The translations under genes and the position numbers were made by a program. From the NCBI GenBank assembly GCA_963767475.1, contig CAVYEI010000001.1, positions 201,071 through 265,070 of the forward strand: DNA of 64,000 bases, in the 5' to 3' direction. Of the stretch, positions 56,097 to 64,000 are shown in pieces. The notes beneath the pieces were generated by a model that searched no databases, was not told where the DNA came from, and was given only the letters and a program-made list of their open reading frames with translations. Origin of the DNA: WHSW01 sp963767475 (lineage in GTDB: Bacteria > Actinomycetota > Thermoleophilia > Solirubrobacterales > 70-9). Positions within the stretch are counted from its first letter, which is position 1. Every line of letters begins with the position of its first letter.

Positions 56097-57491
56097 ATGC
56101 TTCATCTCGTGCCGCATCTGGTCACTCAGCGCAACGCTCGACTCTGGGTGTGTGCGCGCGGCATCGATGCGACTCAGCTCGAACTCGGTCGCGCTGCGAG
56201 TGAACGGCATCGATGTGCCGGTGCCGGCAAACTGGCGAGCTTGGCGACGCAGTTCGCCGGTCGCAGGCCATGCCGTTGCACTACCAGTTCATCGACAAGC
56301 CGACGCTGACGCCGGACCGCGCCTACGAAGCAACTGTCGACATCGATGGCGGTGAACGAGCGCAGGCGGGCTTCACGACCCTGCCCGAACAGCTGGGCGA
56401 TGAGACCCAGCCGCTGCGAGTGTTGCTGTCATCCTGCTACTTCACCGGCAACAAGCGATCGCGACTCGCCGCGTCGCTGTTGTCGCAGCTGGATCGCAAT
56501 GGTCTGCGTCCGCACTTGCGCATCTGGGCCGGCGATCAAGTGTATCTGGATGCGCCCTGGTACGAGTTCGCGATCAAGACTCACAGCATCGCCGAGCTGG
56601 AACGACTGCACTGCGCGTCGTATGCGCGCACCTGGTTCGCTGAACAAGGGCTGGGCTCGGTGTTGCCGAATGGCGCGAATGTCTTCTGCACCGACGATCA
56701 CGACGTGTGGAACAACGCGCCCGATCCCAATGCGGTGGCCAGGGACACACGCAAGCGCGAAACGCGCGAGGCGTGGTTCGACATGGCGCGCCGGCTCGGC
56801 ACAGCATTTCAAGGCGACACCGGGACGGCGCAGCGATTCAGCGTGTCGCCGCTGGATTTTCTGGTTCTCGACGCACGCGTCAATCGCAACCGAAAACTGC
56901 GGCGGCCTTGTTCTCCGCGGAGCAATGGGTCGAACTGAGAAAGTGGGCCGCGGAGCCAAAGGGACTCGGCGTGTTGGTGCTTGGTCAGCCAGTCTTTCAC
57001 AGCGCGACCCGGCGCACGAGGCTACAACGCGGACTATCATCTGGCGGACTATGCAGGCCGAGTACGCCGAGTTGATGGCGCTGCTGGGCGGATCGTCGCG
57101 CAGTACAGTCGTGCTGACAGGCGATGTGCATTTCAGCTCGCGTCGCTTGGGCGTCGTTTCCTGCCGGCAGCGCGGCGGCGAACGAGCGACGAGTCACCGA
57201 GTTCATCAGCTCGCCGCTATCGATGGTGGCTGGCGGACGAGTGCTGTCGTTGTTCGGCGATTGGTTGGCCGCTCCAGCAAAGGCGAGCCTGCCAGCCCAA
57301 CCATGCGTTCAGCGGCGGATCGATGTACACGGATGAGGGATTGCGATCTCCGCCGAGGGCTGCGATGCTGCTGGAGTTCTATCGTCGTGGGCAACGCGTC
57401 TTCTGCACCGTCGCTAATTGGCGCCTGCAGGATCTGGAGCGCGGCGCGGCCATTTTTCCGCAAGGACTATTTTCTAGGGACCATTGCATGA
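56097..57491 (+). CDS. PhoD-like metallophosphatase, frameshifted
   Basis: ATG at 56,097. VRVLLSSCYF, LRIWAGDQVYLDAP (GDQxY), VFCTDDHDVWNNAPDP (DDHD) and VVLTGDVHFSSR (GDxH) are the metal- and phosphate-binding motifs of the PhoD/alkaline phosphatase D family; the order and spacing fit. No signal peptide or Tat motif is seen, unlike secreted PhoD, so it may be an intracellular phosphodiesterase or phosphatase. About 460 residues. Final stop TGA overlaps the next ATG. Several indels. Confidence 0.78.
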
Positions 57492-58377
57492 ATCTTTCCG
57501 GACTGCGGCGCTCCGATGTCGCCAGCGAAAATCCGCTGCGAAGGAAACGACGGCCGACGCCGCTCGTCGGCGCACCGGCGAATTTCGCCTGGCTGGAAGC
57601 GACCGGCTATCGCGACGGCGTGTTGTTGCTCGGCGGCACTTCGATCGTCGACTTTCGCATGCGCGTTGCGCAGTCGGAGCTGCGGCAGGATTTGCTGCCG
57701 AGCTTCTGGTCCACCTGCGGGTTGCTGATCGACGGCAAGGTGTTGATGACGGCGCGCGTGGATGCGATCAGCAATAGCAGTGCCCGCGTGGAGCGCAACG
57801 GCTTGGAGTCGGTGACACTGGATGCGAGCTCGCGTTACGGCGATCCGGCGCTGTATCCAAACATCGCCATCCTGCAGTTCACCGACGATCACGCGGCGAT
57901 CAAAGAGCACGTCGCGCGCATCGGCCAGGAGCGCAACATCGTCGATCTGCTGGCGCAGATCGTTGCGTGGTTGGGTTATTGCTGGGCGGTCGGCGGCAGC
58001 AGCAATCCGCTGATGCACGGTCATGGCATTCCATCGGCAACGTTGGTGGAGCGTGCGCATGGCCTGGCCGGCATCGATCTCAGCCCTGGTTTGCCGTCGG
58101 CGTCGAGCTGTCCGGAGGCGATCTGGCAGGCGGCGCGCTGGTGGTACAAGGCGTACGACCCGGTGGAGCCGTCGAGCAAAGTCGAAATCACAAGCCGGCC
58201 GCGTTCATACCCCGCGGCGCGTATCTGATTCGTCAACCTGCAGCTGCGGCAGTGGGCATTCGCGATGATGTGCAAGGCGAGCAGATCGTGCGTACCACGC
58301 GAGAGGACGATCTGATCGAGGGTCTGCGTCGCCAGGGAGCCGCAAGAGAAGATCGGCGCGCAGCCGTCGAGAGATAG
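57488..58377 (+). CDS. permuted papain-fold (YiiX/NlpC-P60-like) protein, catalytic residues apparently lost
   Basis: About 295 residues from ATG 57,488 with a shift near 58,185. TGYRDGVLLLGGTSIVDFRM matches the GDIlL start of the YiiX fold, LLPSFWSTCGLLIDGKVLM its usual SHvGlvI strand (His changed), and DPALYPNIAILQFTDDHAAI the core helix/strand pair. HGIPSATLVERAHGLAGIDL followed by SSCPEAIWQAARWW resembles its CSxLVxxxxxxxGI segment but without the Cys. So a pseudo-enzyme or distant relative. Translationally coupled to the phosphatase. The assignment is from pattern resemblance only. Confidence 0.45.
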
Positions 58378-58469
58378 CGGCGAGCACTGAAGGACGTCGC
58401 AGTGCGCAGGCAGCGGCTCAAGAACGTAGCACGCCAGGACGTCATCTCCGCGGCCGGGCGCGGCGAGTT

Positions 58470-60508
<2,039 letters not shown>

Positions 60509-60644
60509 GGTAATCCAGCACTCACATGGATTTTAGTGTCGCAAGGGTGGTCGGCGCAGAGTGTCGTAGGGCAAATCCGCCGTCAATTCAGGCGCGGCGC
60601 CGAGCCAGGGCCGACCCGTGGAACCAAGGCATTTTTTAGGCGTT

Positions 60645-60678
60645 CTCCCACGGCGAGCCGCTCGTTGCGGCGTGGGAG
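60645..60678. other. hairpin upstream of the small membrane gene
   Basis: CTCCCACG (60,645-60,652) pairs with CGTGGGAG (60,671-60,678), 7 bp before the ATG of the 54-residue gene. It would occlude the ribosome-binding region and could act in translation control. Confidence 0.35.
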
Positions 60679-60685
60679 GCGCTGA

Positions 60686-60850
60686 ATGAAGCCCATGGTG
60701 TGGTTGGGAATTGGTCTGATCGTGGCCTGGGGCGTGCTGTGGCTGGGTATCAAGATGGCGGTATTCGCGGTCCATTTGCTGCTGCTGTTCGGCGTGGCGC
60801 TGATCGGCTGGGGCTTGCTGCGCCGGGATCACGCCAATCATCCTTCGTAA
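60686..60850 (+). CDS. 54-residue double-hydrophobic membrane protein
   Basis: Starts MKPMVWLGIGLIVAWGVLWL, then GIKMAVFAVHLLLLFGVALI, and ends WGLLRRDHANHPS. Two hydrophobic stretches with a short loop resemble the lmo0937/DUF5670 group of tiny membrane proteins, though not securely. Divergent from the S9 gene, 27 bp before topoisomerase IB. Confidence 0.55.
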   Translation: MKPMVWLGIGLIVAWGVLWLGIKMAVFAVHLLLLFGVALIGWGLLRRDHANHPS

Positions 60851-60877
60851 TCGCGCTCAAATTAAGAGGTTGGCGAC

Positions 60878-61948
60878 ATGCGTGATTTGCCGCCAGACCT
60901 GCCGGATTCGGTGGTGCAGGCTCATGCCGCACGCGCGCGCCAATGGCCTCATCTATGTTTCCGACGCCGAACCTGGCATCGAACGGCAGAAACGAGGCAA
61001 AGGCTTTCACTATCTAGGGCCGGATCATCGCGCTGTCACTGACACAGCGAACGCTCGATCGCATTCGCAAGCTGGCGATTCCGCCGGCCTATACCGATGT
61101 TTGGATTTGCACCAAAGAGCGCGGCCACTTGCAGGCCACAGGCCGGGACGCGCGCCGTCGCAAGCAGTATCGCTATCATCACGAATGGCGCACGACGCGC
61201 GACAACGGCAAGTTCTCCAAGATGATCGAGTTCGGCGCGCAGCTGCCGAAACTGCGACGCCGCCTCAAACAAGACCTGGCGTTGCCGGGGCTGCCGAAAA
61301 ACAAGGTGCTCGCGGTGATCGTCAGCCTGCTCGAGGAAACCTTGATTCGCGTCGGCAATGAAGAGTACGCGCGCACCAATCGAGTCGTACGGCTTGACGA
61401 CCCTGCGCAATAAACATGTGACGTTTCTTCGTGACGGCCGCGCCTCGTTCAATTTTCGCGGCAAGAGCGGCCGCCAGCACGAAGTGGTGCTCGACGATCG
61501 CCGGCTGGCGCGCATCATCCGGCATTGCCAGCAGTTGCCGGGGCAACAGCTGTTTCAATACATCGATGACGAGGGCAAGCGGCAGCCCATCGACTCGGGC
61601 ATGGTGAATGAATATTTGCGCGACGCCATGGGCGGCAGCAACGATTTCACCGCCAAGGATTTTCGCACCTGGGGCGGCACGGTGCGAGCGATCGCGTTCC
61701 TGTCCTGCCAGGCTCGCGAGGAGCCGATGACCCAACGCGCTTTCAATGGCTGCGTTGCCGCCACGGCACGCCATGTCGCCGAGGCGCTGGGCAATACGCC
61801 GGCCGTGTGCCGCAAGTCATATATCAACCCGGTCGTGTTCGAAGCCTGGAAGGCAGGCCTGATCGAAAAACGCGTGCCCCGCACCTCGCTCTCGCCCCGG
61901 CGCATGGAACTGGCCGCGCTCGCATTATTAAAAGCCAACCACACCTGA
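60878..61948 (+). CDS. DNA topoisomerase IB (poxvirus-type), frameshifted
   Basis: About 355 residues: NGLIYVSDAEPGIERQKRGK at the N-terminus, IRKLAIPPAYTDVWICTKER, LQATGRDARRRKQYRYHHEW with active-site Arg/Lys, DFTAKDFRTWGGTVRAIAFL with the His/Arg region and SYINP with the catalytic Tyr. It relaxes supercoils by transient 3'-phosphotyrosyl links. ATG at 60,878; shifts near 60,945, 61,040 and 61,385. Found in many proteobacteria as an accessory topoisomerase. Confidence 0.9.
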
Positions 61949-62040
61949 TCGCCTGATTATCGGGCTCGTTTGCGCTTCGCGCGGCTCTCCAGCAAGATGC
62001 GCCCGCCGGGACGCGGCTCGGATCTCAATGTGGTGCGCGC

Positions 62041-64000
62041 ATGCAGCCGGAAAAACAAGCATCCTCCAAAGGATCGACGATCGGTCTCGCTCTGCTGTTC
62101 GGCGTGGTTGGCGCTTCCCTGTCGTCGGATGTCGAAGGCTTCCTGTTCGGCGCCATGTTCGGCGCGCTGCTGGCCCAGGTGCTGCACCTTCGGGGTCGCA
62201 CGCGGTCGCTGGAGGATCAGCTGCAGGCGTTGCAGCGGGCTCCCAAAGCCGCCGCGCCCGAGCAACCCGCCGCGGCCGTGGCATCGCGGGCTGAGGAAAT
62301 TGTCGCAGCCCGCGCCCCGCCGGTAACGATTGAGTCGAAGACGTGACTTCGGCCGCCGCCGAACCGCCAGAAGCCGAGGTGTCGCCCGCCGCCGCGCAAG
62401 AGCCGCCGCCACCCCCGAGACCCGCATGGACTCCGCCGCGGCCGGCGACGCCATCCGAACCGTCGCGCGTTCGATCGAGCCTTCGAACAGTTCATGACCT
62501 GGCTCAAGGGCGGCAATCCGCTCGCGCGCATCGGCATCGTCATCCTGTTCTTCGGCGCGACCTTCCTCGCCAAATACGCTGCTGAAAACAGCATGTTCCC
62601 GATCGAGCTGCGCTTCATGGCCATCGCCATCGGCGCCTTCGCGCTGCTCATCGTCGGCTGGCGATTGCGAGATAAACGCGCCGTCTACGCACAGCTGCTA
62701 CAAGGCGGAGGCATCGCGGGACTGTATCTGACCGTGTTCGCCGCGACCAAGCTGTATCGAATTGCTGCCGGTGGGATTGGCGTTCGGCTTGATGGTGGTC
62801 ATCGCGCTCGCGGCGGCGATTCTCGCGGTCGGACAGAACTCGCTGTCGCTGGCCGTCATCGGCACGGCCGGTGGTTTCCTCGCGCCGATCATGGTGTCGA
62901 CGGGCAGTGGCAATCACGTCGCGTTGTTTAGTTATTACGCCGTGCTCAACCTCGGCGTGTTCGCGGTGGCGTGGTTCCGGACCTGGCGCGTGTTGAATGT
63001 GCTGGGCTTCGTGTTCACGTTCACCATCACCGGCTTATGGCGAGCTAGCGGCTATGAAGCCGCGGACCTGTTCAGCGCCGATGCGTTTCTGATCCTGTTC
63101 TTCCTGATGTATGTCGGCGTTTCGATCCTGAACTGCGTGCGCCAGCCGCCGGACCTGAAAGGCTATGTGTCCGGCTCGCTGGTGTTCGGCTTGCCCGTCG
63201 TCGCCTTCGCGCTTGCATGCGTCCATGGTGTCGAGCATCGAGTATGCGATGGCATGGAGCGCACTCGCGCTCGGCGCGTTCTATCTGGTGCTCGGATGTG
63301 GTGCTGTATCGAACACGTCGGAAAGTTTTCATCTGCTGGTCGAAGCCTTCGCCGCGCTGGGCGTGATCTTCGGCAGTCTCGCGATTCCCCTGGCTTTCGA
63401 TACGAAGACGACAGCGGCGATGTGGGCGGTCGAAGGCGCAGGTTTGTTGTGGCTCGGCGTCAGGCAGCAACGAAAACTCGCGCGCGCATTCGGCGCCTTG
63501 CTGCAGATCGCGGCGGGCGTCGGTTACTTGATCGGCATGCGGGTCTGGCAAGACGATCTGCCGGTGCTGAACAGCGCGTATCTCGGCACGTTGATGCTCA
63601 GCATCTCCGGCCTGTGCAGCGGCTACTGGCTGTTTCGCAATCGCGAGCAGCAAGCGCGCTACGAAACGGGCGCGGAAGTCGTATTCACGCTGTGGGCCGT
63701 GGGCTGGTGGTTCCTGGGTGGGCTTGAGAGAGATCCATCGCTTCCTCGACGCGAATTCGTACGGTCCGGCGCTGAGCTTCACAGCCTTGACCGTGGGGCT
63801 GCTGGCATGGTGAGCTTGAAACGTCAGTGGCGCTGCCGCTCCTCATCGCCACCTATCTGCCGGCGATCGTCGCGTTGTTTGCGCTGGCTGGCGCCGTTGA
63901 TCTCGGCATCCATTCGCCGAGTGGGGCGCGGTGGGCTGGTTGTTGCTGTTCGTCGCGCATTTTGCGATGTTGCGTCTCGGCGAGTCGCGCGAGATCAGGA
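62041..64000 (+). CDS. DUF2339 multi-spanning membrane protein, 3' end beyond window, frameshifted
   Basis: N-terminus MQPEKQASSKGSTIGLALLF and FGAMFGALLAQVLHLRGRTR, then a Pro/Ala-rich linker. Long runs of membrane helices follow: RIGIVILFFGATFLAKYAAE, LRFMAIAIGAFALLIVGWRL and VVIALAAAILAVGQNSLSLA. AVIGTAGGFLAPIMVSTGSG is the hallmark of DUF2339. These proteins have about 20 helices and unknown function. Shifts near 62,340, 62,480, 62,760, 63,230 and 63,500. The reading frame is still open at 64,000. Confidence 0.82.

Overview
The window reads as three stretches from unrelated bacteria joined end to end, most simply a chimeric long-read metagenome contig. Genes break off mid-sequence at about 33,113 and about 50,075, and GC content, codon use and gene families change there. 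Single-base frameshifts are frequent in all three stretches, usually in G/C runs and inside otherwise conserved housekeeping genes. I therefore treat them as probable sequencing indels, not gene decay, and give each affected gene one entry across its full extent.

Stretch 1 (1 to about 33,113) looks like a high-GC actinobacterium of the Thermoleophilia/Solirubrobacterales type: NHL-repeat secreted proteins with a lysine-rich C-terminal domain, many GTG starts, GTGA overlaps. It opens with the end of a LuxR-type regulator and two PAS-GGDEF-EAL cyclic-di-GMP proteins, then mostly secreted or redox enzymes (M1 peptidase, PPOX/cupin pair, lipase, MFS pump, GH25 lysozyme, NHL propeller, cupin, trans-sulfuration PLP enzyme). 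Its most coherent part is 17,966-31,354. A minus-strand run (MBL hydrolase, AsnC regulator, PLP decarboxylase, VOC protein, phosphotriesterase-like hydrolase, FAD amine oxidase) faces a plus-strand peptide-type ABC transporter followed by a quinone oxidoreductase and two SDRs. Together they look like import and breakdown of an amino-acid- or peptide-like compound. The stretch ends with an ATPase-fold protein, an unknown lipoprotein and a remnant of a lipase gene.

Stretch 2 (about 33,113-50,075) has even higher GC and fits Acidimicrobiia: hpt, tilS, zinc metalloprotease, RsrA/SigR pair and Ser/Thr kinase. It carries a lysine-degradation set (LysR, DUF1338 2-oxoadipate decarboxylase, saccharopine-type dehydrogenase, ALDH7 aminoadipate-semialdehyde dehydrogenase). 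It also has a giant pseudokinase-ATPase-GAF-GGDEF protein and a truncated FAD enzyme.

Stretch 3 (about 50,075-64,000) has lower GC and looks gammaproteobacterial (Steroidobacter/Nevskiales-like). It starts with the tail of an aspartyl protease, then an AT-rich spacer with five copies of ATCTAnnC in front of a YjjJ/HipA-type toxin kinase. Next comes the most unusual locus: a UvrD-type helicase followed by a papain-like protease fused to an alpha/beta hydrolase. It is divergent from a PhoD-like metallophosphatase translationally coupled to a degenerate papain-fold protein, with a LexA-box-like site between the two units. An S9 peptidase, a tiny membrane protein, topoisomerase IB and the start of a DUF2339 membrane protein finish the window. 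No rRNA, tRNA, CRISPR array or insertion sequence was seen.
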